The notes under the pieces: generated by a model
Seen by the model: only the letters and a program-made list of their open reading frames with translations
Told to the model about the DNA's origin: nothing
The model's database searches: none
Position numbers and translations under genes: made by a program
Assembly (NCBI RefSeq): GCF_001279775.1
Contig: NZ_LGDG01000111.1
Span: 1-64,000 of the forward strand
Source of the DNA: Streptomyces sp. MMG1533
GTDB taxonomy: Bacteria > Actinomycetota > Actinomycetes > Streptomycetales > Streptomycetaceae
Direction of reading: 5' to 3'
DNA length: 64,000 nucleotides
Shown here: in pieces, positions 24,036-33,478 of the stretch
How positions within the stretch are numbered: position 1 is the stretch's first letter
Layout of the letters: each line of letters starts with the position of its first letter

Positions 24036-24830
24036 GTGGCCGGATCGACGACCGCCGAGCGCGGTGAACGCCAGCAGGAGTCGTCCGGCCCGCCGCCCGT
24101 CCGGAGGTTCACACCACCCCGGCTTCGTACGATCATCATCCTCGCCGTCGCGCTGGTGCTCGTCGGCGCCGGTTCCGTCTGGGTGCTGTACGGATCGAAC
24201 TGGCTGCGCGTGGAGCGCGTATCGGTCTCCGGGACCAGGGTTCTGACGCCCGCGCAGGTGCGCGAGGCCGCCGACGTTCCGGTCGGAGCGCCGCTGATTT
24301 CCGTCGACACCGATGTGATCGAGGCACGACTGCGCAGGAAATTGCCCCGAATTGACGTGGTTGACGTAGTGCGTTCCTGGCCCGATGGAATCGGGCTGAA
24401 AGTGACTGAGCGTACTCCGGTTCTGCTTGTCCAAAAGGGCGGAAACTTTGTCGAAGTGGACGATGAAGGTGTCCGATTCGCCACGGTTTCCGAAGCCCCG
24501 AAAGGCGTGCCCGCACTGGAATTGACGCTGTCCCGGCCGGGCTCGCGCGCCGCGAGCCTGCGCCGTTTCGGCGAGGACCGATTGGTGCGGGAGGCAGTCC
24601 GCGTCGCGCGTGCCATTCCGGCCGCCGTCGCGCATCGGACCCAGGCCGTCAAGGTGCGTTCGTACGACGACATCTCGCTGGAGTTGAGCGACGACCGGAC
24701 CGTCGCCTGGGGAAGCAGCGAGAAGGGCGCCGAGAAGGCCCGTACGCTCACGGCTCTCATGAAAGCCTCTCCCGATGCGCGGCACTTCGACGTCAGCGTG
24801 CCCGCCGCGCCTGCGTCATCAGGGAGTTGA
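24036..24830 (+). CDS. ftsQ: Division protein FtsQ/DivIB
   Basis: This 264-residue protein has a Pro/Arg-rich cytoplasmic tail, one membrane helix (about 32-53), a POTRA domain starting at WLRVERVSVSGTRVLTPAQ and the FtsQ beta domain (PVLLVQKGGNFVEVDDEGV). With FtsL and DivIC it signals to FtsW-FtsI. The coding DNA around 24290-24530 has noticeably more A and T in third positions than the neighbouring genes. It is followed directly by the ftsZ regulatory region. ftsA is absent, as in Actinobacteria generally. Confidence 0.93.
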   Translation: MAGSTTAERGERQQESSGPPPVRRFTPPRLRTIIILAVALVLVGAGSVWVLYGSNWLRVERVSVSGTRVLTPAQVREAADVPVGAPLISVDTDVIEARLRRKLPRIDVVDVVRSWPDGIGLKVTERTPVLLVQKGGNFVEVDDEGVRFATVSEAPKGVPALELTLSRPGSRAASLRRFGEDRLVREAVRVARAIPAAVAHRTQAVKVRSYDDISLELSDDRTVAWGSSEKGAEKARTLTALMKASPDARHFDVSVPAAPASSGS

Positions 24831-24883
24831 CGCACATCCGCGCAGGCCAGCACCCTGGTTGGGCACTGCTACGCCTGATCACA

Positions 24884-24950
24884 TAGGGTGAAAAGAAAAA
24901 CGGGAGGTTCGGCGTGTTCGTTGAACGTGCGCCACTTGTCGACTTAGTGT
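24884..24950 (+). promoter_or_regulatory. Candidate ftsZ promoters
   Basis: Two promoter-like patterns lie in the 279-bp ftsQ-ftsZ gap. One has a TAGGGT -10 (24884-24889) with no good -35. The other is TTGAAC (24921-24926), 18 bases, TAGTGT (24945-24950). In S. coelicolor ftsZ is transcribed from several promoters in this gap, one of them developmentally regulated; which of these corresponds is not determined here. Confidence 0.45.
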
Positions 24951-24975
24951 CCTGTTCAGAAGACTCCAGGGAACA

Positions 24976-25011
24976 GACACACTGGTAACCCTAAACTTCA
25001 ACGTTAGGGTT
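24976..25011. promoter_or_regulatory. ftsZ upstream palindrome and WhiA-like site
   Basis: AACCCTAA (24987-24994) and TTAGGGTT (25004-25011) are perfect inverted repeats with a nine-base spacer. GACAC, the WhiA core motif, lies just before it (24976-24980) and recurs at 25079-25083 near the ribosome-binding site. The A/T-rich palindrome stands out in GC-rich DNA. Binding by a developmental regulator is inferred, not shown. Confidence 0.45.
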
Positions 25012-25109
25012 CGGGTCGGCGATACGGACCGTCCCAATCGGCATCAGTCGTCGGACCGCGGCAAGGCCGCGAGGCGACGACACGTAACTCGAGGCGAGAG
25101 GCCTTCGAC

Positions 25110-26312
25110 GTGGCAGCACCGCAGAACTACCTCGCAGTCATCAAAGTCATCGGTGTCGGCGGCGGTGGTGTCAATGCCATCAACCGGATGATCGAGGTCG
25201 GTCTCAAGGGCGTCGAGTTCATCGCCATCAACACCGACGCGCAGGCGCTGTTGATGAGCGACGCCGACGTCAAACTCGACGTCGGCCGCGAACTCACCCG
25301 CGGACTCGGCGCCGGAGCCAACCCGGCTGTGGGCCGCAAGGCCGCCGAGGACCACCGCGAGGAGATCGAGGAGGTCCTCAAGGGGGCCGACATGGTCTTC
25401 GTGACGGCCGGTGAAGGCGGCGGCACCGGCACCGGCGGCGCGCCCGTCGTGGCCAACATCGCACGCTCCTTGGGCGCCCTCACCATCGGCGTGGTCACGC
25501 GCCCGTTCACCTTCGAGGGACGGCGTCGCGCCAACCAGGCCGAGGACGGCATCGCCGAACTCCGCGAAGAGGTCGACACCCTCATCGTTATCCCGAACGA
25601 CCGGCTGCTGTCCATCTCGGACCGCCAGGTCTCGGTCCTCGACGCCTTCAAGTCGGCGGACCAGGTCCTGCTCTCCGGTGTTCAGGGCATCACCGACCTC
25701 ATCACCACGCCCGGCCTGATCAACCTCGACTTCGCCGACGTCAAGTCGGTCATGTCCGAGGCCGGTTCGGCCCTCATGGGCATCGGCTCGGCCCGCGGCG
25801 ACGACCGCGCGGTGGCCGCGGCCGAGATGGCGATCTCCTCGCCGCTCCTGGAGGCGTCCATCGACGGCGCCCGGGGCGTGCTGCTCTCCATCTCCGGCGG
25901 CTCCGACCTCGGTCTCTTCGAGATCAACGAGGCCGCCCAGCTGGTGAGCGAGGCCGCCCACCCCGAGGCCAACATCATCTTCGGCGCGGTCATCGACGAC
26001 GCCCTCGGCGACGAGGTCCGGGTCACCGTGATCGCGGCCGGCTTCGACGGCGGCCAGCCGCCGGCCCGCCGGGACACCGTCCTCGGTTCGACCTCGTCGT
26101 CCTCCTCCGCCCGTCGCGAGGAGCCCACTCCGGTGCGGCAGACCGAGAGCCGCCCGTCCTTCGGCTCGCTCGGCAGCGTCACGCCGAAGGAGGAGTCGGA
26201 GTCGGTGCCCGAGCCGGTGGCCGACCTCCCGGTCGCTCCGCCGGTCCCGCCGTCGCGGACCTACTCGGACAGCGCGGCCGAGGAGCTGGATGTGCCGGAC
26301 TTCCTGAAGTGA
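25110..26312 (+). CDS. ftsZ: Cell division GTPase FtsZ
   Basis: This 400-residue tubulin homologue forms the Z-ring. The tubulin signature [10 protein letters not shown] is at about 103-112, with the N-terminal [14 protein letters not shown] loop and the T7-loop region [12 protein letters not shown] disordered Ser/Pro/Glu-rich linker (about 320-390) ends in the conserved tail DVPDFLK, the docking site for partners such as SepF. GTG 25110 follows GAGAGG. The stop overlaps the next gene as GTGA. In Streptomyces, FtsZ forms both vegetative cross-walls and ladders of sporulation septa. Confidence 0.98.
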   Translation: MAAPQNYLAVIKVIGVGGGGVNAINRMIEVGLKGVEFIAINTDAQALLMSDADVKLDVGRELTRGLGAGANPAVGRKAAEDHREEIEEVLKGADMVFVTAGEGGGTGTGGAPVVANIARSLGALTIGVVTRPFTFEGRRRANQAEDGIAELREEVDTLIVIPNDRLLSISDRQVSVLDAFKSADQVLLSGVQGITDLITTPGLINLDFADVKSVMSEAGSALMGIGSARGDDRAVAAAEMAISSPLLEASIDGARGVLLSISGGSDLGLFEINEAAQLVSEAAHPEANIIFGAVIDDALGDEVRVTVIAAGFDGGQPPARRDTVLGSTSSSSSARREEPTPVRQTESRPSFGSLGSVTPKEESESVPEPVADLPVAPPVPPSRTYSDSAAEELDVPDFLK

Positions 26313-27040
26313 TAGGACAGCGCGAGACCGTGAGCGGCGCGCACTTCGCCTTCACCGACCGGTGGGGCGGGGTGAGCGCCGCTCCGTATGAGGAGCTCAA
26401 CCTCGGTGGTGCGGTCGGCGACGACCCCGAGGCCGTACGGACCAATCGTGAACTGGCCGCCAAGTACCTGGGACTCGACCCCGCTCAGGTGGTCTGGATG
26501 AACCAGGTGCACGGGGCCGATGCGGCGGTGGTGGACGGACCCTGGGGCTCGGCTTCGGGGGTCCCCTCGGTCGACGCGATCGTCACCGCCCGGCGCGGAC
26601 TCGCCCTCGCCGTCCTGACCGCCGACTGCACGCCCGTCCTGCTCGCCGACCCGGTCGCGGGGATCGCCGCCGCGGCCCACGCGGGCCGGCCCGGCATGAT
26701 CGCCGGCGTCGTCCCCGCCGCCGTACGGGCCATGGCGAAGCTGGGCGCCGAGCCCTCCCGGATCGTCGCCCGCACCGGACCCGCCGTCTGCGGCCGGTGC
26801 TACGAAGTGCCGGAAGCCATGCGCGCCGAGGTCGCGGCCGTCGAACCTGCGGCGCACGCCGAGACGAGCTGGGACACACCCGCGGTCGACGTGACCGCCG
26901 GAGTGCACGCACAGCTCGAGCGACTCGGGGTCCGCGACCGGCAGCAGTCGCCGGTGTGCACGCTCGAGTCGGGCGACCACTTCTCATACCGCCGCGATCG
27001 CACCACGGGGCGACTCGCGGGATATGTCTGGTTGGACTGA
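26309..27040 (+). CDS. pgeF: YfiH/PgeF/LACC1 family enzyme
   Basis: This 243-residue protein is of the family once called polyphenol oxidase or laccase domain. Members are now known as purine nucleoside phosphorylase/deaminase (LACC1) or as peptidoglycan editing factor, which hydrolyses wrongly incorporated L-Ser precursor. Metal- and active-site motifs [19 protein letters not shown] and AAAHAGRPG are intact. The GTG start overlaps the ftsZ stop. Its place in a wall synthesis cluster favours the editing role, but this is inference. Confidence 0.9.
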   Translation: MIGQRETVSGAHFAFTDRWGGVSAAPYEELNLGGAVGDDPEAVRTNRELAAKYLGLDPAQVVWMNQVHGADAAVVDGPWGSASGVPSVDAIVTARRGLALAVLTADCTPVLLADPVAGIAAAAHAGRPGMIAGVVPAAVRAMAKLGAEPSRIVARTGPAVCGRCYEVPEAMRAEVAAVEPAAHAETSWDTPAVDVTAGVHAQLERLGVRDRQQSPVCTLESGDHFSYRRDRTTGRLAGYVWLD

Positions 27041-27046
27041 TGGGGC

Positions 27047-27766
27047 ATGACGGACCGTAAGGGTGAACTCGCCGGAAATCTGGCGAAAGTGGAGGAGCGC
27101 ATCGCCGCCGCATGTGGGGCCGCGGGGCGCAAGCGCGAAGAAGTGACCCTGATCGTGGTCACCAAGACCTATCCCGCGAGTGACGTGCGGATGCTCTCGG
27201 AGCTCGGTGTGCGTCACGTCGCCGAGAACCGGGACCAGGACGCGGCACCCAAGGCCGCGGAATGCGCGGATCTGCCCCTTAATTGGCACTTCGTCGGCCA
27301 GTTGCAGACCAACAAGGTGCGGTCTGTGGTCGGTTACGCGGATCTCGTGCAGTCTGTCGATCGTTCCAAGCTCGTCACGGCTTTGTCCAAGGAGGCCGTG
27401 CGGGTCGGGCGTGAGGTGGGATGTCTCCTGCAGGTCGCACTCGACGCGGACGAGAGCGGAAGGGGCGAGCGGGGTGGTGTAGGACCTGGCGGAATCGAAG
27501 AGTTGGCCGACCTCGTCGCCGACGCTCCGGGGCTGCGGCTCGACGGGCTGATGACCGTCGCTCCGCTTACCGGCGAGTACGCGGGGCGCCAACAGGCGGC
27601 GTTCGAGCGGTTGATGGATTTGTCGACCGACCTGCGCCGAACGCATCCGGCTGCGAACATGGTCTCGGCAGGGATGAGTGCGGACCTCGAACAGGCCGTG
27701 GCGGCCGGAGCGACACATGTACGCGTCGGCACCGCGGTACTCGGAGTACGCCCCAGGCTCGGGTAA
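27047..27766 (+). CDS. ylmE: PLP homeostasis protein YggS/YlmE
   Basis: This 239-residue single-domain PLP-binding barrel protein has no known catalysis. The lysine that binds PLP is in IVVTKTYP (about 38), and HFVGQLQTNKVR and SAGMSADLEQAVAAGATHVR are family motifs. Homologues keep free pyridoxal phosphate and amino acid pools balanced. It starts at ATG 27047, six bases after pgeF. The gene's usual place, just before sepF in Gram-positive bacteria, is kept. Confidence 0.93.
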   Translation: MTDRKGELAGNLAKVEERIAAACGAAGRKREEVTLIVVTKTYPASDVRMLSELGVRHVAENRDQDAAPKAAECADLPLNWHFVGQLQTNKVRSVVGYADLVQSVDRSKLVTALSKEAVRVGREVGCLLQVALDADESGRGERGGVGPGGIEELADLVADAPGLRLDGLMTVAPLTGEYAGRQQAAFERLMDLSTDLRRTHPAANMVSAGMSADLEQAVAAGATHVRVGTAVLGVRPRLG

Positions 27767-27895
27767 CGTCGCCAGGAAGTCGGACCACAGCAGAAAATAT
27801 GGTCATTTCCGCAGCACAGCGGGCATAACGACCTAGTGGATCGCGGGCACTTGGCAGTCGTCAGCCGATCCACCACAGAGCGGAGGACTCAGAGA

Positions 27896-28555
27896 ATGGC
27901 CGGCGCGATGCGCAAGATGGCGGTCTACCTCGGCCTCGTGGAGGACGATGGGTACGACGGCCGCGGTTTCGACCCCGACGACGACTTCGAACCCGAACTG
28001 GACCCGGAGCCCGAGCGGGACCGTCGACGGCACGAGCTGTCACACCAGTCGCACGGTTCACACCAGTCTCATCAGGCACATCAGTCTGAAAGGGGCGAAT
28101 CGGTACGAGTGGTGCAGCCCCCGGTGCCGCGCGACCCGCTGCCCCGTTCCGCTTCGCTAGGCGCGGAATCCGGGCGTCCGGCGCGTATCGCGCCCGTGGC
28201 ATCCATCACACAAGAACGCGCAAGCCTGGAGAAGAATGCACCGGTGATCATGCCCAAGGTCGTGTCGGAACGAGAGCCTTACCGGATCACCACACTTCAC
28301 CCCCGGACCTACAACGAGGCCCGTACCATCGGGGAACACTTCCGTGAGGGCACCCCGGTGATCATGAATCTGACTGAGATGGATGACACAGACGCGAAGC
28401 GACTTGTCGACTTTGCGGCCGGTTTGGTGTTTGGTCTTCACGGCAGCATCGAGCGGGTGACGCAGAAGGTGTTCCTGTTGTCGCCTGCTAACGTCGATGT
28501 CACGGCGGAGGACAAGGCCCGCATCGCAGAGGGCGGGTTCTTCAACCAGAGCTGA
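27896..28555 (+). CDS. sepF: Z-ring membrane anchor SepF
   Basis: This 219-residue protein starts at ATG 27896 after GGAGG. The N-terminal [17 protein letters not shown] is the amphipathic membrane-binding helix. A disordered acidic then His/Gln/Ser-rich linker (about 20-125) leads to the SepF domain with [20 protein letters not shown] and [11 protein letters not shown]. SepF bundles FtsZ filaments and tethers them to the membrane, which matters because there is no ftsA here. Histidine-rich repeats in the linker ([14 protein letters not shown]) are unusual. Confidence 0.96.
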   Translation: MAGAMRKMAVYLGLVEDDGYDGRGFDPDDDFEPELDPEPERDRRRHELSHQSHGSHQSHQAHQSERGESVRVVQPPVPRDPLPRSASLGAESGRPARIAPVASITQERASLEKNAPVIMPKVVSEREPYRITTLHPRTYNEARTIGEHFREGTPVIMNLTEMDDTDAKRLVDFAAGLVFGLHGSIERVTQKVFLLSPANVDVTAEDKARIAEGGFFNQS

Positions 28556-28626
28556 GACGCACGACCGGAAACAGCAGTACAAGTAGTAGTCAGCAGCACG
28601 GAACAGGGGAGAGGGAAGCACAGGCA

Positions 28627-28911
28627 ATGAGCGTGGTTCTGGATGTCGTCTACATCGCGCTGATGTGCTTCCTCATCGTGCTGATCTTCCGGTTGGTCAT
28701 GGACTACGTCTTCCAGTTCGCCCGCTCATGGCAACCCGGCAAGGCGATGGTGGTCGTTCTGGAGGCCACCTACACTGTCACTGATCCACCGCTCAAGCTT
28801 CTGCGGCGGTTCATTCCGCCGCTGCGTCTCGGGGGCGTGGCGCTCGACCTGTCCTTCTTCGTACTGATGATCATCGTCTACATCCTGATCTCCGTCGTGA
28901 GCCGGCTGTGA
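28627..28911 (+). CDS. ylmG: YggT/YlmG family membrane protein
   Basis: This 94-residue protein has two membrane helices (about 5-27 and 75-93) joined by a loop with PLKLLRRFIPPLRLGGVALD, the YggT family signature. YlmG proteins act with SepF and DivIVA in Gram-positive bacteria and chloroplasts and influence septum or nucleoid placement; the mechanism is unclear. It sits between sepF and divIVA in conserved order, with GGGGAGAGGGAAG upstream of ATG 28627. Confidence 0.93.
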   Translation: MSVVLDVVYIALMCFLIVLIFRLVMDYVFQFARSWQPGKAMVVVLEATYTVTDPPLKLLRRFIPPLRLGGVALDLSFFVLMIIVYILISVVSRL

Positions 28912-28957
28912 ACGATACGGTCTTGCCGAATGCCGACGACTACGTTGAGGTGAAGAG

Positions 28958-30139
28958 ATGCCGTTGACCCCCGAGGACGTGCGGAACAAGCAGTTCACGA
29001 CCGTCCGCCTCCGAGAAGGCTATGACGAGGACGAGGTCGATGCCTTCCTCGACGAGGTCGAAGCCGAACTGACGCGCCTGCTCCGCGAGAACGAGGACCT
29101 GCGTGCCAAGCTGGCCGCGGCCACGCGCGCTGCTGCCCAGAATCAGCAGAACATGCGCAAGCCCCCGGAGCAGCAACAGGACCAGCAGCAGGGAATGCCC
29201 CAGCAGGGCGGTATGCCGCAGCAGGGTGGCATGCCCCAGCAGGGAATGCCTCAGCAGGGCATGCGCGGACCCGGCGGCCCGGTGCCTGCCGGCATATCTG
29301 GCCCGCCGCAGCAGCAGATGGGCGGCCCCATGGGTGGCCCGCCCCAGCTGCCGAGCGGTGCACCGCAGCTGCCTGCCGGTCCCAGCGGTGGCCAGGGTGG
29401 CCCGCAGGGTCCCGGTCCGATGGGCCAGGGTCCGATGGGTCAGGGCCCGATGGGTGGCCAGCCCCCCATGCAGCAGCAGATGGGCGGCCCGATGGGTGGC
29501 CCCATGGGCGGTCCGATGGGCGGCCCCGGTCAGGGCCCCGGTGGCGACAGCGCCGCGCGTGTCCTCTCGCTGGCCCAGCAGACCGCCGACCAGGCGATCG
29601 CCGAGGCTCGTTCCGAGGCCAACAAGATCGTCGGCGAGGCGCGTTCGCGTGCCGAGGGTCTTGAGCGTGACGCCCGTGCCAAGGCCGACGCCCTGGAGCG
29701 GGACGCGCAGGAGAAGCACCGCGTGGCGATGGGCTCCCTGGAGTCCGCCCGCGCCACGCTGGAGCGCAAGGTCGAGGACCTGCGAGGCTTCGAGCGCGAG
29801 TACCGCACGCGCCTGAAGTCCTACCTGGAGTCGCAGCTGCGTCAGTTGGAGACCCAGGCGGACGACTCGCTGGCCCCGCCGCGCACCCCGGCGACCGCGT
29901 CGCTGCCGCCGTCCCCGGCGCCTTCCATGGCTCCGGCCGGCGCGAGCGCCCCGTCGTACGGTGGCAACCAGGGCATGGGCGGTGGCCCGGCTCCGGCCGC
30001 CCCGTCCTACGGCGGCCAGCAGCAGATGTCCCCGGCGATGACCCAGCCCATGGCGCCGGTACGGCCGCAGGGCCCGTCGCCGATGGGGCAGGCTCCCTCG
30101 CCGATGCGCGGCTTCCTCATCGACGAGGACGACAACTGA
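28958..30139 (+). CDS. divIVA: Polar growth determinant DivIVA
   Basis: This 393-residue coiled-coil scaffold marks hyphal tips and directs apical wall growth. The conserved N-terminal domain is [20 protein letters not shown] with [15 protein letters not shown] (1-50). A long Gln/Gly/Pro/Met-rich stretch of repeated MPQQG and MGGP units follows (about 68-192), then the second coiled coil ([19 protein letters not shown] onward, about 195-300) and a Pro-rich tail ending GFLIDEDDN. The repetitive insert is characteristic of Streptomyces DivIVA. It is the last gene of the cluster and ends at a strong terminator. Confidence 0.96.
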   Translation: MPLTPEDVRNKQFTTVRLREGYDEDEVDAFLDEVEAELTRLLRENEDLRAKLAAATRAAAQNQQNMRKPPEQQQDQQQGMPQQGGMPQQGGMPQQGMPQQGMRGPGGPVPAGISGPPQQQMGGPMGGPPQLPSGAPQLPAGPSGGQGGPQGPGPMGQGPMGQGPMGGQPPMQQQMGGPMGGPMGGPMGGPGQGPGGDSAARVLSLAQQTADQAIAEARSEANKIVGEARSRAEGLERDARAKADALERDAQEKHRVAMGSLESARATLERKVEDLRGFEREYRTRLKSYLESQLRQLETQADDSLAPPRTPATASLPPSPAPSMAPAGASAPSYGGNQGMGGGPAPAAPSYGGQQQMSPAMTQPMAPVRPQGPSPMGQAPSPMRGFLIDEDDN

Positions 30140-30175
30140 CGGTTATGAGTACGCCGTAGGCGTCGGCAGCGTTCA

Positions 30176-30215
30176 GGGCGGGGCCCCGGATTTTCATCCG
30201 GGGCCCCGCCCTTTT
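30176..30215 (+). terminator. Intrinsic terminator after divIVA
   Basis: Perfect 15-bp arms (30176-30190, 30197-30211) with loop TTTTCA are followed by TTTT (30212-30215). It closes the division cluster 36 bp after the divIVA stop codon. Confidence 0.93.
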
Positions 30216-30285
30216 GCTGCGCGCGTTCGGGGTTCCTGCCGTGAGTGTTCGGGTGCCGGTGCAGTTGTCCTGCGTACGCAACGCC

Positions 30286-30330
30286 GAAGGCCCGGGTGCA
30301 CCAAGATTTTCTCGGTGTACCCGGGCCTTC
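30286..30330 (-). terminator. Hairpin terminator after ileS
   Basis: Seventeen-base arms (30286-30302, 30314-30330) pair with a single mismatch around an 11-base loop. It starts 11 bp beyond the ileS stop codon on the minus strand. With the divIVA terminator it insulates the two convergent genes. Confidence 0.85.
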
Positions 30331-30340
30331 GTGTCGTTCG

Positions 30341-33300
30341 TTACGCCTTGCGCAGGCGGAACGTCAGGGACAGGCCCTCGTCCGTGAACGGGGAACCGTA
30401 TGCCTCGTCCGCCTGGCCCTGGGCGAAGTCCGTGGCGAGGACCTCCTCGGCGATCAGGGTGGCGTGCTCGTCGAGTGCGGCGATCACCGCCGGGTCCGTC
30501 GCCGTCCAGCGCAGCGCGATGCGGTCGGCCACGTCGAGGCCGCTGTTCTTGCGGGCCTCCTGGATCAGACGGATCGCGTCACGGGCCAGGCCCGCCTGGC
30601 GCAGCTTCTCCGTGATCTCCAGGTCGAGGGCGACCGTGGCTCCCGAGTCGGACGCCACCGACCAGCCCTCGCGCGGGGTCTCCGTGATGATGACCTCGTC
30701 CGGGGCGAGCGTGACCGTCTCGCCCTCGACCTCCACCGACGCCGTGCCCTCGCGCAGCGCCAGGGACAGGGCGGCGGCGTCCGCGTTCGCGATGGTCTTC
30801 GCCACATCCTGGACCCGCTTGCCGAACCGCTTGCCGAGCGCTCGGAAGTTGGCCTTGGCCGTCGTGTCGACCAGCGAGCCGCCCACCTCGGACAGCGACG
30901 CCAGGGACTCGACGTTCAGCTCCTCCGTGATCTGCGCGTGCAGGTCGGGGTTGAGCGAGTCGAAGCCCGTCGCCGCGACCAGCGCGCGCCGCAGCGGCTG
31001 GCGCGTCTTCACGCCCGACTCCGCGCGCGTGGCACGGCCCAGCTCCACCAGACGCCGCACCAGAACCATCTGCTTCGACAGCTCCGGGTCGATGGCGGAC
31101 AGGTCCGCCTGAGGCCAGGACGCCAGGTGCACCGACTCCGGGGCGCCGGGCGTGACGGGCACGACCAGGTCCTGCCAGACGCGTTCGGTGATGAACGGGG
31201 TCAGCGGGGCCAGCAGTTTGGTGACCGTCTCGACGACCTCGTGCAGGGTGCGCAGCGCCGCCTTGTCGCCCTGCCAGAAGCGGCGACGGGAGCGGCGTAC
31301 GTACCAGTTGGACAGGTCGTCGACGAACGCCGAGAGCAGCTTTCCGGCGCGCTGGGTGTCGTACGCCTCCAGAGCCTGCGTCACCTGGTCGGTGAGCGCG
31401 TGGAGTTCGGACAGGAGCCAGCGGTCGAGGACGGGCCGGTCCGCCGGGGCCGGGTCGGCCTCGCTGGGCGCCCAGTCGGACGTACGGGCGTACAGGGCCT
31501 GGAAGGCGACCGTGTTCCAGTACGTGAGGAGCGTCTTGCGGACGACCTCCTGGATGGTGCCGTGTCCGACGCGGCGGGCCGCCCACGGTGAGCCGCCGGC
31601 CGCCATGAACCAGCGGACCGCGTCGGCGCCGTGCTGGTCCATCAGCGGGATCGGCTCCAGGGTGTTGCCCAGGTGCTTGGACATCTTGCGGCCGTCCTCG
31701 GCGAGGATGTGGCCCAGGCACACGACGTTCTCGTACGACGACTTGTCGAAGACCAGGGTGCCGACCGCCATCAGCGTGTAGAACCAGCCGCGGGTCTGGT
31801 CGATGGCCTCGCTGATGAACTGCGCCGGGTAGCGGGACTCGAACAGTTCCTTGTTCTTGTGCGGGTAGCCCCACTGCGCGAACGGCATCGAACCCGAGTC
31901 GTACCAGGCGTCGATGACCTCCGGCACGCGGGTGGCCGTCTTCTGGCACTGGGGGCAGGCGAAGGTGACGTCGTCGATGAACGGGCGGTGCGGGTCCAGG
32001 CCCGACTGGTCGGTGCCGGTCAGCTCGGTGAGCTCCGTGCGGGAGCCGACGACGGTGAGGTGGTCGTCCTCGCAGCGCCAGATCGGCAGCGGGGTGCCCC
32101 AGTAGCGGTTGCGGGACAGCGCCCAGTCGATGTTGTTGTTCAGCCAGTCGCCGTACCGGCCGTGCTTGACCGAGTCCGGGAACCAGTTGGTGTTCTCGTT
32201 CTCCTGGAGGAGGCGGTCCTTGACGGCCGTGGTGCGGATGTACCAGGACGGCTGCGCGTAGTAGAGGAGCGCGGTGTGGCAGCGCCAGCAGTGCGGGTAG
32301 CTGTGCTCGTACGGGATGTGCTTGAAGAGGAGGCCGCGCTGCTGGAGGTCCGCGGTGAGCTTTTCGTCCGCCTTCTTGAAGAAGACGCCGCCGACCAGGG
32401 GGACGTCCTCTTCGAAGGTGCCGTCCGGGCGGACCGGGTTCACCACCGGCAGGCCGTAGGCGCGGCAGACCTTGAGGTCGTCCTCACCGAAGGCGGGGGA
32501 CTGGTGGACCAGACCCGTACCGTCCTCGGTCGTGACGTACTCCGCGTTCACCACGTAGTGGGCGGGCGCCGGGAACTCCACGAGCTCCAACGGACGTTGG
32601 TACGTCCAGCGCTCCATCTCGGCGCCGGTGAAGGACTGGCCGGTGGTCTCCCAGCCCTCGCCGAGCGACTTCTCCACGAGCGGTTCGGCGACGACGAGCT
32701 TCTCCTCGCCGTTCGTCGCGACCACGTAGGTGACCTCGGGGTGCGCGGCGACGGCCGTGTTGGAGACCAGGGTCCAGGGGGTCGTCGTCCAGACGAGGAG
32801 CGCGGCCTCGCCGGCGAGCGGGCCGGAGGTGAGCGGGAAGCGGACGTACACGGACGGGTCCACGACCGTCTCGTAGCCCTGTGCCAGTTCGTGGTCGGAC
32901 AGGCCGGTGCCGCAGCGCGGGCACCAGGGGGCGACGCGGTGGTCCTGGACCAGCAGACCCTTGTTGAAGATCTCCTTGAGCGACCACCAGACCGACTCGA
33001 TGTACTCCGGGTCCATCGTGCGGTACGCGTCGTCGAGGTCGACCCAGTAGCCCATGCGGGTCGTCAGGTCGGTGAAGGCGTCGGTGTGGCGGGTCACGGA
33101 CTCGCGGCACTTGGCGTTGAACTCGGCGATGCCGTACGCCTCGATGTCCTTCTTGCCGCTGAAGCCGAGTTCCTTCTCGACCGCCAGCTCCACCGGCAGG
33201 CCGTGGCAGTCCCAGCCGGCCTTGCGGGCCACGTGGTAGCCGCGCATGGTGCGGAAGCGGGGAAAGACGTCCTTGAAGACGCGTGCCTCGATGTGGTGGG

Positions 33301-33478
33301 CGCCCGGCATGCCGTTGGCGGTGGGCGGGCCCTCGTAGAACACCCACTCGGGGCGGCCCTCGGACTGCTCCAGGGACTTGGCGAAGATCTTCTGCTCGCG
33401 CCAGAAGTCGAGCACCGCGTGCTCGAGCGCGGGCAGGTCGACCTGGGCGGGCACCTGGCGGTACGTCGGGATTGTCAT
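30341..33478 (-). CDS. ileS: Isoleucyl-tRNA synthetase
   Basis: This 1045-residue class I synthetase charges tRNA-Ile. The HIGH-like motif is in NGMPGAHHIEARVFKD (about 56-71) and the KMSKS motif reads KMSKH (about 598-602). An editing domain lies between. The C-terminal zinc-finger cysteines of the shorter bacterial type are not evident. Length and motifs fit the eukaryote-like IleS of Actinobacteria, the type associated with low mupirocin sensitivity. ATG 33478 follows CCGGAGGA, which is the target of the T-box sequester described at 33479-33785. Confidence 0.96.
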   Translation of the reverse strand: MTIPTYRQVPAQVDLPALEHAVLDFWREQKIFAKSLEQSEGRPEWVFYEGPPTANGMPGAHHIEARVFKDVFPRFRTMRGYHVARKAGWDCHGLPVELAVEKELGFSGKKDIEAYGIAEFNAKCRESVTRHTDAFTDLTTRMGYWVDLDDAYRTMDPEYIESVWWSLKEIFNKGLLVQDHRVAPWCPRCGTGLSDHELAQGYETVVDPSVYVRFPLTSGPLAGEAALLVWTTTPWTLVSNTAVAAHPEVTYVVATNGEEKLVVAEPLVEKSLGEGWETTGQSFTGAEMERWTYQRPLELVEFPAPAHYVVNAEYVTTEDGTGLVHQSPAFGEDDLKVCRAYGLPVVNPVRPDGTFEEDVPLVGGVFFKKADEKLTADLQQRGLLFKHIPYEHSYPHCWRCHTALLYYAQPSWYIRTTAVKDRLLQENENTNWFPDSVKHGRYGDWLNNNIDWALSRNRYWGTPLPIWRCEDDHLTVVGSRTELTELTGTDQSGLDPHRPFIDDVTFACPQCQKTATRVPEVIDAWYDSGSMPFAQWGYPHKNKELFESRYPAQFISEAIDQTRGWFYTLMAVGTLVFDKSSYENVVCLGHILAEDGRKMSKHLGNTLEPIPLMDQHGADAVRWFMAAGGSPWAARRVGHGTIQEVVRKTLLTYWNTVAFQALYARTSDWAPSEADPAPADRPVLDRWLLSELHALTDQVTQALEAYDTQRAGKLLSAFVDDLSNWYVRRSRRRFWQGDKAALRTLHEVVETVTKLLAPLTPFITERVWQDLVVPVTPGAPESVHLASWPQADLSAIDPELSKQMVLVRRLVELGRATRAESGVKTRQPLRRALVAATGFDSLNPDLHAQITEELNVESLASLSEVGGSLVDTTAKANFRALGKRFGKRVQDVAKTIANADAAALSLALREGTASVEVEGETVTLAPDEVIITETPREGWSVASDSGATVALDLEITEKLRQAGLARDAIRLIQEARKNSGLDVADRIALRWTATDPAVIAALDEHATLIAEEVLATDFAQGQADEAYGSPFTDEGLSLTFRLRKA

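Noticed and set aside
24992..25006. A BldD box within the ftsZ upstream palindrome.
   Set aside because: The AC and GT half-sites are six bases apart, not five as in the BldD consensus, and the flanking T/A positions do not fit.
24831..25109. A possible ftsA or small gene between ftsQ and ftsZ.
   Set aside because: The gap is only 279 bp and has no open frame with coding bias. Actinobacteria normally lack ftsA.
29180..29540. Dense short direct repeats that could look like a CRISPR-like array.
   Set aside because: They are in-frame codon repeats of the Gln/Gly/Pro/Met-rich DivIVA insert, with no unique spacers.
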